From Psychrobacter phenylpyruvicus DSM 7000 = NBRC 102152 (lineage in GTDB: Bacteria > Pseudomonadota > Gammaproteobacteria > Pseudomonadales > Moraxellaceae), in NCBI RefSeq assembly GCF_000685805.1, contig NZ_JMKP01000001.1, forward strand, positions 1 to 64,000: a stretch of 64,000 nucleotides of DNA, given 5' to 3'. The position numbers and the translations under genes were made by a program. Below, piece after piece: positions 43,294 through 52,352 of the stretch. Numbering within the stretch: the first letter of the stretch is position 1; each line of letters starts with the position of its first letter. Under the pieces are notes generated by a model. It was not told where the DNA came from and did no database searches. It was given only the letters and a program-made list of their open reading frames with translations.

Positions 43294-43716
43294 CTATTTA
43301 TTATCAACTTCACGCTGATAGATAGCCTCCATAAACCCCTGTTTATCCTTAGGCGAAACAACAACACGTTTGCCATCACTATAGTGAATAGCCAATCGAT
43401 CAAGAGATAAAGCTGGCGCTGACAAAAAGCTATGTGTCGGCTCGATACTTTCTATCTCAGATAAGGGTATCTTCCATGAAAATAAGCCACTCTTAACCAA
43501 CAGCTGATGGTCATCAACCTGGTAATAAGTATATAAATAACTGGGCAATAGCATCAGCAGGCTAAACAGCATTGGCAACAACATCACCAATAGACTTTGA
43601 ATTAAGGAAACATCTTTCTTGGTCTTGTAATACATATAAGGCAGGGAGGTGATAACAAGCGTAGTGCCGATGAAGACTATATGCATCCATAAATCAATTT
43701 TTGAACTAAAAATCAT
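43294..43716 (-). CDS. Small membrane protein with bacterial PH-like domain
   Basis: The 140-residue protein has two N-terminal membrane helices (about 10-28 and 40-64). A cytosolic or periplasmic beta domain follows, with QLLVKSGLFSWKIPLSEIESIEP and RLAIHYSDGKRVVVSPKDKQGF, typical of bacterial PH-like domains. Function is unknown. GGAG sits five bases before the ATG. The upstream four-helix protein gene ends 23 bases away on the same strand, so the two are probably cotranscribed. It converges with the HrgA-like gene. Confidence 0.75.
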   Translation of the reverse strand: MIFSSKIDLWMHIVFIGTTLVITSLPYMYYKTKKDVSLIQSLLVMLLPMLFSLLMLLPSYLYTYYQVDDHQLLVKSGLFSWKIPLSEIESIEPTHSFLSAPALSLDRLAIHYSDGKRVVVSPKDKQGFMEAIYQREVDNK

Positions 43717-43739
43717 GTTAACTCCATCCTTACTATATC

Positions 43740-44168
43740 CTATCGACCACTTTTCAAACGCTGCGAATACCTAAATAAAAAATGACTCAATAAAATCAAT
43801 CCTGTCATAATCTGCATCAATAAATCACTGTTAAATAGCGCTTGTAGCGCAGTCAATTCAACCTGTCCTGTATTGACCGCATACCAATCAATCGGATAAA
43901 AAACTTCGTTAATCAGCAGACTTATCGCCAAAGGTAAGGCAAGTAATAAGCCATATATAACCGTATATCGATAAGACGACGGATAAAGTTTATCAATGAC
44001 GCAATAGACTACGGTGACCACAAAATGAAAAAGCAATATGAAGGTTAGTGCTAAGGGCCACCAGTCTTTGACATCCACGTTATTGCCAATGGTGACCTCA
44101 TAGATGAGATAACCAATATAGAATGCTATATACGGTATAAAAACTAGCATGAATTTCTTGAGTGGCAT
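43740..44168 (-). CDS. Small four-helix membrane protein of unknown function
   Basis: The 142-residue protein has about four hydrophobic helices (near 6-22, 36-58, 68-88 and 112-132) with short loops, ending in an Arg/Lys-rich tail. No family is recognised. It begins MPLKKFMLVFIPYIAFYIG, with no strong ribosome-binding site before the ATG. It is the first gene of a two-gene unit with the PH-like membrane protein. Co-function is inferred from the 23-base spacing only. Confidence 0.65.
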   Translation of the reverse strand: MPLKKFMLVFIPYIAFYIGYLIYEVTIGNNVDVKDWWPLALTFILLFHFVVTVVYCVIDKLYPSSYRYTVIYGLLLALPLAISLLINEVFYPIDWYAVNTGQVELTALQALFNSDLLMQIMTGLILLSHFLFRYSQRLKSGR

Positions 44169-44484
44169 GGCTTAATCCAACTGGTTTAATGCGCGTTGTT
44201 GCTAGTATTTTGGATACACAGTAAATGCTTTTCTTTATCCTCTATGATTGTATATTAATTACCGACACTTAGTTTTATTATAAATTTATTCACACAAAGC
44301 ATCGCTCGCCTTCCCCTACCTTTTATATTAGGGTCTATACCCAAACCAGCCTAATCAACTACCCCATTCAACAACTAAATAGTCCCCATTACATAAGTCC
44401 GCCTCTATTATTTGATAAAGTAAGTCATGTGGTTCACCCAGAGATTCAAACAAAGAGCTAAAAAACAATAAAAAGGACACCACC
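44169..44484. other. Divergent gap between the membrane-protein pair and the nitronate monooxygenase gene
   Basis: I see no gene or distinct element in these 316 bases beyond the ribosome-binding site AAGGA before the downstream gene. Confidence 0.4.
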
Positions 44485-45528
44485 ATGACCCTACTTAAAA
44501 CCCTAAATCTAACCTGCCCAATAGTACAAGCACCAATGGCTGGCGGAGCAACCACTCCTGAACTAATCGCAGCAGTCAGTAACTTCGGCGGATTAGGTAG
44601 TCTTGGGGCAGGTATGACCGCGCCCGATACCCTGAATCAACAAATCAATCAAGTCAAAGCTTTAACCAATAAAGCCTTTGCGGTAAACCTTATGGTGCTG
44701 AGTGAGCAACAGTCCAGCACCCTCGATACGCCAGTTCCTGATTGGTTACAGCAATATTATGATGAGCAAGGTATTGAGCTACTATTACCCGATAAGCCGG
44801 CTCAGTCCTTTAAACAACAGTTACAAGTGCTGTTAGATAACCCAGTACCGGTAGCAAGTTTTACTTTTGGTATTATCAGCGCTGAGCAAATACAGGCACT
44901 ACAGGCAGTAGGGACTAAAGTTATCGGTACTGCTAACCACCCGCTGGAAGCCAAAGCTTGGGCCGATATCGGCGCCGATGCGGTATGTGTCCAAGGATAT
45001 GAGGCAGGAGGACATAGAGGCGGTTGGTTGCCTCAAAGTGAGCAAGATCCGCTCGGCTTATTGACCTTAATCAGCCAGACCAAAGCCGTTACTGAGATAC
45101 CTTTAATCGCTGCTGGTGGGATTATGAACGCTCAAGACATTCGAGCGATACAAAGTGCTGGTGCTCAATTGGCGCAGCTTGGTACCGCCTTTTTAACCAC
45201 GTTTGAGAGTGGTATCAACCCTGCTTACAAAGCTGAGCTATTAAAAGTATCCCGTGGTGAGCGCAGTAATCTAACCCGTTTAACTCGTCTATTTTCGGGT
45301 AAACAAGCGCGAGGCTTGGTCAACGACTATCTAACCAAGTATGCAGAATATGACAACGATACCCTACCCGCCTATCCACAATTAAATGCCATGACCAAAC
45401 CGATGCGGGCTGCTGCTGGCAAACAAGGCAATAGTGAATATCTATCGTTATGGGCAGGGCAAGGGGTCAACCAAGTACGACAAGAGCCAGCTGAATCTTT
45501 GCTACAAAGGTTAACGGCTGAAAGCTAA
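44485..45528 (+). CDS. Nitronate monooxygenase
   Basis: This FMN-dependent TIM-barrel enzyme oxidises alkyl nitronates such as propionate 3-nitronate, removing toxic nitro compounds. The 347 residues show PIVQAPMAGGATTPELIAAV at the start, GGLGSLGAG, the active-site His segment VQGYEAGGHRGGW (His near 171), and the phosphate-binding AAGGIMNAQDI and QLGTAFLTTFES. The pattern fits class I nitronate monooxygenases. AAGGA precedes the ATG by eight bases. It stands alone, with no obvious substrate pathway nearby. Confidence 0.9.
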   Translation: MTLLKTLNLTCPIVQAPMAGGATTPELIAAVSNFGGLGSLGAGMTAPDTLNQQINQVKALTNKAFAVNLMVLSEQQSSTLDTPVPDWLQQYYDEQGIELLLPDKPAQSFKQQLQVLLDNPVPVASFTFGIISAEQIQALQAVGTKVIGTANHPLEAKAWADIGADAVCVQGYEAGGHRGGWLPQSEQDPLGLLTLISQTKAVTEIPLIAAGGIMNAQDIRAIQSAGAQLAQLGTAFLTTFESGINPAYKAELLKVSRGERSNLTRLTRLFSGKQARGLVNDYLTKYAEYDNDTLPAYPQLNAMTKPMRAAAGKQGNSEYLSLWAGQGVNQVRQEPAESLLQRLTAES

Positions 45529-45621
45529 ATAGTTGCAGGGCAAATAACTGATAGATAACTGTCTTAAGACTAAACCGCTTAAAATCTAACCGCTTAAAAT
45601 CTAACCGTTGTATGCTCAAAC

Positions 45622-45655
45622 AAAAAAGGCTAACAGAAACCCGCTTCTGTTAGCC
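45622..45655 (-). terminator. Rho-independent terminator after the lipase gene
   Basis: GGCTAACAGAA pairs perfectly with TTCTGTTAGCC around a six-base loop. On the minus strand six T follow, so it serves mainly the lipase gene; the plus strand has only scattered T. Confidence 0.82.
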
Positions 45656-45685
45656 TTAATCTACCTTTTAATGCGCCTTATTTCA

Positions 45686-46642
45686 TTACTGCTTTGGCTT
45701 TTGCTTTAGCGACTCTCGAAAGGCTTTATAGTCATCGGCTGTCTGTTTCACAGCTTCTACCATCGGCGCATGCCCTATCTCTGGCATCATAATAACCTTG
45801 GCTTGTGGGATCAGCTTCGCTATGTAATCAGCCGTCTCGGGTTTAATGACTTGGTCTTTTTCGCCCCATACGACTAAGGTCGGTATGTTATGTTCCGCGA
45901 TAATCTTAGCCTCGTCTTCCATACTATCGACAACGATTTGTTTTAATATTTTGGCCTCTAATTGTTGGTTGTCTATTCTTTCTTGTGCCATTATCGCTTT
46001 AAATGTTTTTGGAAGATAAGGGGGTTTATTCATGACCAACTGCATCATGTTTTCAAAATCTTCATAGTCTTTTACCAATAATGGGTTGTCATCCAATGTA
46101 CCACTTTGCAGAGCATCGGCTAGACCCACTGACAAAAATCCCCCTGTGTCGATTAACCATAAGCTTTTAACTTCTTCTGGATACAAGCTTGCATAGGCGG
46201 TACTGATCGTTCCCCCCATTGAGTTACCACCGACATGTAGGTTGGATGCCATACCTTTGGCTTGCATCAACTCATGCAAACGCTCAGCTTGCGCTTTAGC
46301 TTGATAATCTGCATCCATAGGTTTGTCAGACTCACCAAAGCCTAGCAAATCAGGGATAATCACGTGATAGTCTTTAAACTCTTTCGCGATAAAGATAAAG
46401 TTGTCTTTATTAGCCCCAAAACCGTGAATCAATAACAACGGCTCACCCGAGGTGTTTTCATTTTCTGCATAAACCAACGTCTCACCTGTCGACAACTTAT
46501 GAGATTTAATCGCTAAGTCAGCCTTGTTGCGTTCGTACTGTACTAGCTTTTGGGTAGTGGCGACTGTTACCGAGTTTGGCGTGGTACAGCCGATGACGGA
46601 CAAAGCCAACACTGCCGCAAGCCCTTTTTTTAATAATGTCAT
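45686..46642 (-). CDS. lip1: Family V cold-active lipase, Lip1/Lip3 type, lipoprotein
   Basis: The 318-residue protein matches, from memory, the lipase of Psychrobacter immobilis almost end to end. It has a lipobox-like signal LSVIGC (Cys19), EPLLLIHGFGANKDNF, HVIIPDLLGFGESDKP and the nucleophile elbow HVGGNSMGG with Ser141. The Asp in VVWGEKDQVIKPE and the His in EIGHAPMVEA complete the triad. It hydrolyses short to medium acyl esters and is probably anchored to the membrane, facing the periplasm or the outside. The gene symbol follows P. immobilis usage and is provisional. Confidence 0.9.
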   Translation of the reverse strand: MTLLKKGLAAVLALSVIGCTTPNSVTVATTQKLVQYERNKADLAIKSHKLSTGETLVYAENENTSGEPLLLIHGFGANKDNFIFIAKEFKDYHVIIPDLLGFGESDKPMDADYQAKAQAERLHELMQAKGMASNLHVGGNSMGGTISTAYASLYPEEVKSLWLIDTGGFLSVGLADALQSGTLDDNPLLVKDYEDFENMMQLVMNKPPYLPKTFKAIMAQERIDNQQLEAKILKQIVVDSMEDEAKIIAEHNIPTLVVWGEKDQVIKPETADYIAKLIPQAKVIMMPEIGHAPMVEAVKQTADDYKAFRESLKQKPKQ

Positions 46643-46962
46643 TATTGCCTCTTGGTAAAATAAGTTATTAAATTATTAGGTTAATAGTACCACTTTTAAT
46701 TAGTATTACTGTTATAAATCGGCAAAGCATCGGTGAGGTTAATTACATAGAGGTTAGAGGATAGAGGAAAGCACGCAATAGATCAGCATAGGCGACTGCG
46801 TAGCCTCTATAGATTTGATTTGACTTGAGTTGAATCAATCTAATCTAGTTAATTCAGGTATTTAAAATAACGGTTATATAATGCGTAGTATTCAGAGTAA
46901 TCTACCATAAAAGCGATTGTCCTAATTAACGCCCAAAGTTAATCCGCTGTAGGGAGAGCCCC
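46643..46962. other. Divergent gap between the lipase and DUF2798 genes
   Basis: No gene or clear regulatory motif is seen in these 320 bases. Confidence 0.4.
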
Positions 46963-47232
46963 ATGACAAAGTCAACTAAAACAGCTCGCAAGCCCGCAAA
47001 AATACGCATGAGTATTAAGTTTTATCGCCTAATCTTCACCGGACTTATGGCGCTACTCATGTCTTTAATTATCTCAGCAGCGCTAATATTGGTCAAAGAA
47101 GGCTATACCGATCTTTTCTTTGACCATCTGCTAAGCTCGTGGAAGTTGGCCTTTGTCTTCGCGTGGCCCAGCGCTTACCTCTGTGCCTATGTCATCCAGA
47201 CTCATGTGCTGAGTCATATTGATTTTTATTAA
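46963..47232 (+). CDS. DUF2798-family small membrane protein
   Basis: The 89-residue protein has a Lys/Arg-rich N-terminus and two membrane helices (about 24-44 and 60-82). The DUF2798 pattern reads FYRLIFTGLMALLMSLIIS followed by SSWKLAFVFAWPSAYLC. Function is unknown. GGGAGA lies upstream of the ATG. The unrelated PhoD-type gene converges 53 bases downstream, with no visible terminator between. Confidence 0.82.
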   Translation: MTKSTKTARKPAKIRMSIKFYRLIFTGLMALLMSLIISAALILVKEGYTDLFFDHLLSSWKLAFVFAWPSAYLCAYVIQTHVLSHIDFY

Positions 47233-47285
47233 ATTAAATCATCAGGTTGAAATAACGCTTATACTCCCACAGCTCTGACAAATAA

Positions 47286-48824
47286 TTAAACTACGGGATC
47301 AAGGTTTTGGGTAAATAACGTACGGCCAAACATATCTTTTAGCATCACTTTCATCGCCTCAGTTCTGCCGTCAATTTCTACCTCACCATAGAACTGCATG
47401 CCCGCACTCGGTGGTAAATTTGACTCGCCCTCTTTAGGAGCTTTGACATATCTAAGCTCAGGACCGAAAGTATTATCCAGCTCATTGGGGCCAAATGTGC
47501 CGGCATTTAATGGCCCTGAAACAAACTCCCAAAAACCATTAAAGTCTTTAAATTGTGCCTTATCAGGGTTGTAATAATGGGCGGCCGTATAATGCACATC
47601 GGCTGTCAGCCACACCGTATTATTAACATTATTGTGCTTAATAAAACTCAATAAATCTGCGATCTCATGCTCACGACCTAACACAGGGCCATCACCATTC
47701 GATGAGTTTTCAAAATTCTCCCCATCTCTGACTATAAGTCCGATAGGCATATCAGCCGCTATCACTTTCCATGTAGCCTTTGAGTCTTTAAGACCTTGTT
47801 TTAGCCAGGCGATTTGCTCACGCCCCATATAAGCAGTTTCGGCACTGGGCTTAGCTTGACGATTGGGTGAGTTATCACCGCGGTAACTCCTCATATCCAC
47901 TACAAAGACATCCAATGAGGGTCCATAAGGAATCTTACGATAAATACGCTCACTTTCATCTACCGAGCGTCGCATCGGCATATACTCCATAAAGGCCTTT
48001 TTGGCACGGGCCGCCAATAACGCCACACTTTTTACTGTGTAACGATCATCGTTTTCTAATATTTCATTTGGGTACCAGTTATTTACGGTTTCGTGATCGT
48101 CCCACTGCGAGATAATAGGAACTTGAGAGTTAAAGTGGCGCACATTTTTGTCCATCAAGTTATAGGTATAATTGCCGCGATACTCATCTAGAGTTTCAGC
48201 CACTTTACTTTTTGCTTCTGTCACTACGTTACGCCAGACACTCCCATCCGCTAATTCAACCTTGCTTTGGATGGGGCCATCAGCATAGATATTATCGCCA
48301 CTATGGATAAAGAAGTCTGGACGGCTTTTTGCCATTGTCTGATAGATTGTCATGCCGCCGATATCTTCATTTATGCCCCAACCTTGCCCCACAGTATCAC
48401 CTGACCACTGAAAGCGAATGTCCTGCTTTGAGTTCGGCGCAGTTTTAAAATGACCTAATACGGCATGGCTTTCATTGTTAACACTGGCTAAATCTCGATA
48501 ACTGACTCGATAAAAGATGTGTTGCCCGGCGGGTAGATTTTGTAAATCGACAGTCGTGGTAAAGTCGTTCTCTGGTAATGCTGCTGGCCCCATTACTCGC
48601 TTTACATTCTCAAATTTGGGGGTAGTTGACCACTCTACTATCATACGGGCTGGGCGATTGGTCCGACTCCATACGATGCCTCTACCATTCATAATATCCC
48701 CAGATTGAACCCCGTAAGGCATTAAAGGACGATCTTTACCAATGGCAAATACGGACGGTGAACTGATGGCGGTCGCCCCTGCAACAGTGGACAACTTCAA
48801 AAAATCACGACGGTTAACAGACAT
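47286..48824 (-). CDS. phoD: PhoD-type alkaline phosphatase/phosphodiesterase, Tat-exported
   Basis: The 512-residue precursor starts with a twin-arginine signal (NRRDFLKLSTVAGATAISS), so it is exported folded. A beta-rich N-terminal PhoD domain is followed by the metallophosphatase domain with metal-ligand motifs FRWSGDT-like (FQWSGDT), IHSGDNIYADG, ISQWDDHE and LTADVHY. PhoD enzymes use calcium and iron to release phosphate from mono- and diesters. AAAGGA precedes the ATG. No Pho regulon genes lie beside it and I did not identify a Pho box. Confidence 0.9.
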   Translation of the reverse strand: MSVNRRDFLKLSTVAGATAISSPSVFAIGKDRPLMPYGVQSGDIMNGRGIVWSRTNRPARMIVEWSTTPKFENVKRVMGPAALPENDFTTTVDLQNLPAGQHIFYRVSYRDLASVNNESHAVLGHFKTAPNSKQDIRFQWSGDTVGQGWGINEDIGGMTIYQTMAKSRPDFFIHSGDNIYADGPIQSKVELADGSVWRNVVTEAKSKVAETLDEYRGNYTYNLMDKNVRHFNSQVPIISQWDDHETVNNWYPNEILENDDRYTVKSVALLAARAKKAFMEYMPMRRSVDESERIYRKIPYGPSLDVFVVDMRSYRGDNSPNRQAKPSAETAYMGREQIAWLKQGLKDSKATWKVIAADMPIGLIVRDGENFENSSNGDGPVLGREHEIADLLSFIKHNNVNNTVWLTADVHYTAAHYYNPDKAQFKDFNGFWEFVSGPLNAGTFGPNELDNTFGPELRYVKAPKEGESNLPPSAGMQFYGEVEIDGRTEAMKVMLKDMFGRTLFTQNLDPVV

Positions 48825-49036
48825 GCTTTATCCTTTGTTAATCTAAGCTTGAGTTGAAGCCTTATGTATTGTGATACCTGCTTTTGGATTGCCGATTCAG
48901 ATATCACAATCAAGGCAGTGCCTTCGCTCATATTAATAAAGCAATATGAAAGTTTGATGTTTGATTTATTAACCTTAGGAGATCGCTAACCGCTTAAATG
49001 CATCTAATTTAATTAGTTGTTAAATATCGCCCCATC

Positions 49037-49070
49037 AAAAAAAGCCCCTTATGACTGAGTCACAAGAGGC
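49037..49070 (-). terminator. Strong terminator after the YidX-like gene
   Basis: On the minus strand a 13-base stem (two G-U pairs), starting GCCTCTTGTGACT, leads into seven T. Confidence 0.8.
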
Positions 49071-49121
49071 TAATTTTTATCATCAAACTTGATGTTAATT
49101 TTTATTAAACTAAATCACCAC

Positions 49122-49871
49122 TTACTCTGACATCGCACCAATAAGCTGAATGGGGAAAGTCACCACATCAAAAGCTAAGGCGAAAGGCAGTAACACCAGC
49201 TTTTCAGCGGCATTTTTACCACCGCGAGCTGCGGTTTGGGACTGGGTATAAATAGTGACTGGGTATGGCTTAGTTAAAGCATTGTATTTGGATTGAATCA
49301 AACTTAGATTACTGACTGCCGGATAAACAGCCCCTTTAATAGGTACAGTAAAGCAGAAGCGCTGGGCCCCAATTCTCTGGTCACTGGCATCGGTACATTC
49401 TTTACCGCCATTTTGCAAAAAGAACTGGAAGTCACTGCGCTTAAACTCATCTTTCAGCTTGGCATACGACATTTTCATTTCACCCTGAAAGTAGCCATCG
49501 TTGCGGGGTGAATAGAAAGCCATATCACTGTCCACTTGGATGTTCTTTGGGGTCAAGTTGGTCAAAATACTGACCATTTCAGGACCGCCTTGGCTAAGCA
49601 CATAGCTGTTTTTTTCACCGACAATAACCACACTACTCGCCGGCATATTAGGCAGCGCTTGAGCCGGACGACCGAAGGCCACCAATTGATCCTCAACCAA
49701 CACCTGCTTGGCTGAGCTACGGCTACTTTGACTGCTACTAGATTCCATTAATTCAGTAGTAGCACACCCTGAAGTTAGCAGCAGCATCGCTAGACCTGTG
49801 GCGCCCAGTGCGGTCTTTGCCATACTCGAACTTAAAACACTACCCTGTTGATATTTACTAAGTTTTTTCAT
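49122..49871 (-). CDS. YidX-like lipoprotein
   Basis: The 249-residue precursor has a long signal with a lipobox TSGC (Cys36), then a Ser-rich stretch. The body includes VVIVGEKNSYVLSQGGPEMV and ends LVLLPFALAFDVVTFPIQLIG. Both segments resemble E. coli YidX (VFVGESLDYLITDG and LLPVTVTLDIITAPLQ), so it probably belongs to that family of unknown function. Two cysteines (KECTDAS and RFCFTV) may form a disulfide. AAGGA precedes the ATG by seven bases. Confidence 0.78.
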   Translation of the reverse strand: MKKLSKYQQGSVLSSSMAKTALGATGLAMLLLTSGCATTELMESSSSQSSRSSAKQVLVEDQLVAFGRPAQALPNMPASSVVIVGEKNSYVLSQGGPEMVSILTNLTPKNIQVDSDMAFYSPRNDGYFQGEMKMSYAKLKDEFKRSDFQFFLQNGGKECTDASDQRIGAQRFCFTVPIKGAVYPAVSNLSLIQSKYNALTKPYPVTIYTQSQTAARGGKNAAEKLVLLPFALAFDVVTFPIQLIGAMSE

Positions 49872-50099
49872 AGAAGCTTCCTTGTATCGATTAAGCTGCT
49901 GTAATACTGAATCTAACCTCTAGCTTAGGGTTAACTTGATACTTAATTCAGTCTCTAAATTAATGCTATTTAGTGAATCTAACATCTATCTTAACCGCTT
50001 ACTCTTCACTTGACTATATTTATTCAATGCCGCAGCTTGATATTATTTGGCTGCTTTTATTGAACGTTAACAGTTCCCTACAGCCTAGCCACTTAGCCA

Positions 50100-51155
50100 C
50101 TAGGCTACTTCACCCCTGCTACTGGGGACTTTGTTTTTTAGACACGCCACTTGATGATCTGCCCTGCCCTCTAGCACAGGCTTGGTTTGGGCACAGCCAT
50201 CATCAGCGATAGGACAACGAGTACGGAACACACAGCCTGAAGGCGGATTTATTGGGCTGGGCAAATCCCCTTCTAATAACTGAATGGTTTTGTTGCGCTC
50301 AATATGTGGATCAGGAATGGGTACCGCGGACATTAGCGCTTGGGTATAAGGATGAGTCGGATGACCATAAATGGCTTTGTCCGTTCCCAATTCAACCGCA
50401 TTACCCAAGTACATTACCATTACCCGATCTGAGATGTGCTTAACCACCGATAAGTCGTGGGCAATAAAGATTAACGCCAAGCCCATTTCTTGTTGCACTT
50501 CTTGCAAGAGGTTGATTACCTGAGCCTGAATTGATACGTCTAGGGCAGACACCGGCTCATCACAAATAATAAGTTTTGGCCTTAAGATAAGCGCTCGAGC
50601 AATACCAATACGCTGGCACTGACCGCCAGAGAATTCGTGTGGGTAACGGTTTACCTGGTTGGCTAACAGACCAACTTTGGTCATCATTGCCCGTACTTCT
50701 TGCTCAACTTCTGCCTTAGGTTTTTTTGGATAATAAGTGCGCAGTGGCTCAGCGATAATATCGCCCACAGTCATACGTGGATTCAACGACGCTAAAGGGT
50801 CTTGGAAAATCATTTGAATGTCTTTTCGGGTCAGACGCATCTGTTTTTTTGAGGCGCCCATGATTTCTTGACCCTTAAACTTAATACTGCCTGAACGGGC
50901 TTTAACTAAGCCGATAATGGTCCGAGCCAAAGTCGATTTACCACAGCCCGACTCTCCTACCACTCCTAAGGTCTCGCCAGCATACAGGTCAAAAGAAACC
51001 CCATTAACTGCTTTTAAGGTGGCAGGCTTCTGCCAGAAGTAGCTGCCTTTTTGTTTGATATCGAAGCTAGTAACTACCTCTCTGACTTGCAATAAAGGCG
51101 TATCATTCACCACATCGATACGAGTACTACGAGTTTTATCGTTTGACTGTTGCAT
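50100..51155 (-). CDS. oppF: Oligopeptide ABC transporter ATP-binding protein OppF/DppF
   Basis: OppF is one of two ATPases powering peptide import. Walker A is GESGCGKSTLA (about 67-77), the signature NRYPHEFSGGQCQRIGIARA, Walker B LIICDEPVSALD and the switch His in IFIAHDLSV. The C-terminal oligopeptide-binding extension has Cys residues in GCVFRTRCPIADDGC, typical of Opp/Dpp ATPases, which can hold an iron-sulfur cluster in some homologues. It starts three bases after the oppD stop and is the last gene of the operon. No strong terminator follows. Confidence 0.93.
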   Translation of the reverse strand: MQQSNDKTRSTRIDVVNDTPLLQVREVVTSFDIKQKGSYFWQKPATLKAVNGVSFDLYAGETLGVVGESGCGKSTLARTIIGLVKARSGSIKFKGQEIMGASKKQMRLTRKDIQMIFQDPLASLNPRMTVGDIIAEPLRTYYPKKPKAEVEQEVRAMMTKVGLLANQVNRYPHEFSGGQCQRIGIARALILRPKLIICDEPVSALDVSIQAQVINLLQEVQQEMGLALIFIAHDLSVVKHISDRVMVMYLGNAVELGTDKAIYGHPTHPYTQALMSAVPIPDPHIERNKTIQLLEGDLPSPINPPSGCVFRTRCPIADDGCAQTKPVLEGRADHQVACLKNKVPSSRGEVA

Positions 51156-51158
51156 GAG

Positions 51159-52280
51159 TTACCCCTTTATCCCAGTGATGGTTTTGTCTTGAATGATATT
51201 TTCTTCACCCAACTCCTGAACCTGTTCTTGCGCATCCTGCGGCTCTGTATTGGCCACATCCTCAGGTTTCCAATGGCAAGCACGTTGACGGTCATTTGGC
51301 AAAAACTCCAAAGGTGGCGCCACGCTATAACAAATATCCATGGCATAAGGACAGCGCTCATAGAACGGACAGCCTGGGGGCAAGCTCAATAAGTTTGGCG
51401 GACTACCAGGAATGGTTTCAAGCTTACCGCTTTCATTGTCCAAACGCGGAATCGCCCGTAGCAGACCCTTGGTATAAGGATGGGTGGGGTTGTAGAAGAT
51501 ATCTTCAGTTTCCCCATACGCCATGGTACGTCCGGCATACATGACTAAGACGCGATCACAGATACCGGCCACCACGCCTAAGTCATGGGTAATCATAATA
51601 ATGGTGGTGCCAAAGTCACGCTTTAGCTCATTCATTAAAGTCATGATCTGCGCTTGTACTGTCACATCAAGGGCAGTGGTCGGCTCATCGGCAATAAGCA
51701 ATTTGGGACGACACAACAGCGCCATAGCAATCATTACCCGTTGACGCATACCGCCTGAGAACTCGTGCGGATACATGCCAATACGTTTACGCGCTTCAGG
51801 AATCTTCACTGCATCGAGCATTTTAATGGCTTCTTCCCAAGCCTCTTTTTTACTCATGCCTTTATGCAAGATAAGTACTTCGGCCAACTGATCGCCGATT
51901 TTCATATACGGGTTTAAGGAGGTCATCGGATCTTGGAAGATCATCGATACCTGCTCAGCGCGTAGTTTATTCAGCTCTTTTTCGCTTAGACCCAGTAGCT
52001 CTTTACCTTGGAATAATACTGAACCATCAGTACGGCCGTTTTTGGCCAACAATCCCATAATAGCAAAAGCGGTCTGCGATTTACCGGAGCCTGACTCTCC
52101 AACAATACCTAAGGTTTCTCCTTGGTGTAAATCAAAGTTCAGGCCGTTTACAGCGGTAACCTCTCCATCTTCAGTTTTGAATTTCACAGATAAATCTTTT
52201 ACCTGCAACAAGGTTGGCGCTTGTGTTACAGCGCGGCCCTCTTGAGGGTCTTGTGCTAAGTTGTTGTGTCCTGCTGTCAT
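51159..52280 (-). CDS. oppD: Oligopeptide ABC transporter ATP-binding protein OppD/DppD
   Basis: OppD is the partner ATPase of OppF. Motifs in its 373 residues are Walker A GESGSGKSQTA, the signature YPHEFSGGMRQRVMIAMAL, Walker B LLIADEPTTALD and switch MITHDLGVV. A Cys-containing C-terminal extension reads PPGCPFYERCPYAMDIC. It ends with an extra charged tail (Glu/Gln-rich, about 340-373) beyond the usual family end. AGGT precedes the ATG. It lies between oppC and oppF in the same operon. Confidence 0.93.
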   Translation of the reverse strand: MTAGHNNLAQDPQEGRAVTQAPTLLQVKDLSVKFKTEDGEVTAVNGLNFDLHQGETLGIVGESGSGKSQTAFAIMGLLAKNGRTDGSVLFQGKELLGLSEKELNKLRAEQVSMIFQDPMTSLNPYMKIGDQLAEVLILHKGMSKKEAWEEAIKMLDAVKIPEARKRIGMYPHEFSGGMRQRVMIAMALLCRPKLLIADEPTTALDVTVQAQIMTLMNELKRDFGTTIIMITHDLGVVAGICDRVLVMYAGRTMAYGETEDIFYNPTHPYTKGLLRAIPRLDNESGKLETIPGSPPNLLSLPPGCPFYERCPYAMDICYSVAPPLEFLPNDRQRACHWKPEDVANTEPQDAQEQVQELGEENIIQDKTITGIKG

Positions 52281-52352
52281 AATAAGTCTACCTGTATTGG
52301 CTGTCTGGCTATCAGATAATTAGGATTGTCGGTTTGAAAATATTGCTCGCTA

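Noticed and set aside
46357..46372. ATCACGTGAT palindrome in the lipase gene as a parS site
   Set aside because: The core is palindromic but the outer arms differ from the ParB consensus.
50060..50105. Terminator after oppF
   Set aside because: AGCCTAG / CTAGGCT can pair, but it overlaps the stop codon region and no T run follows on the minus strand.
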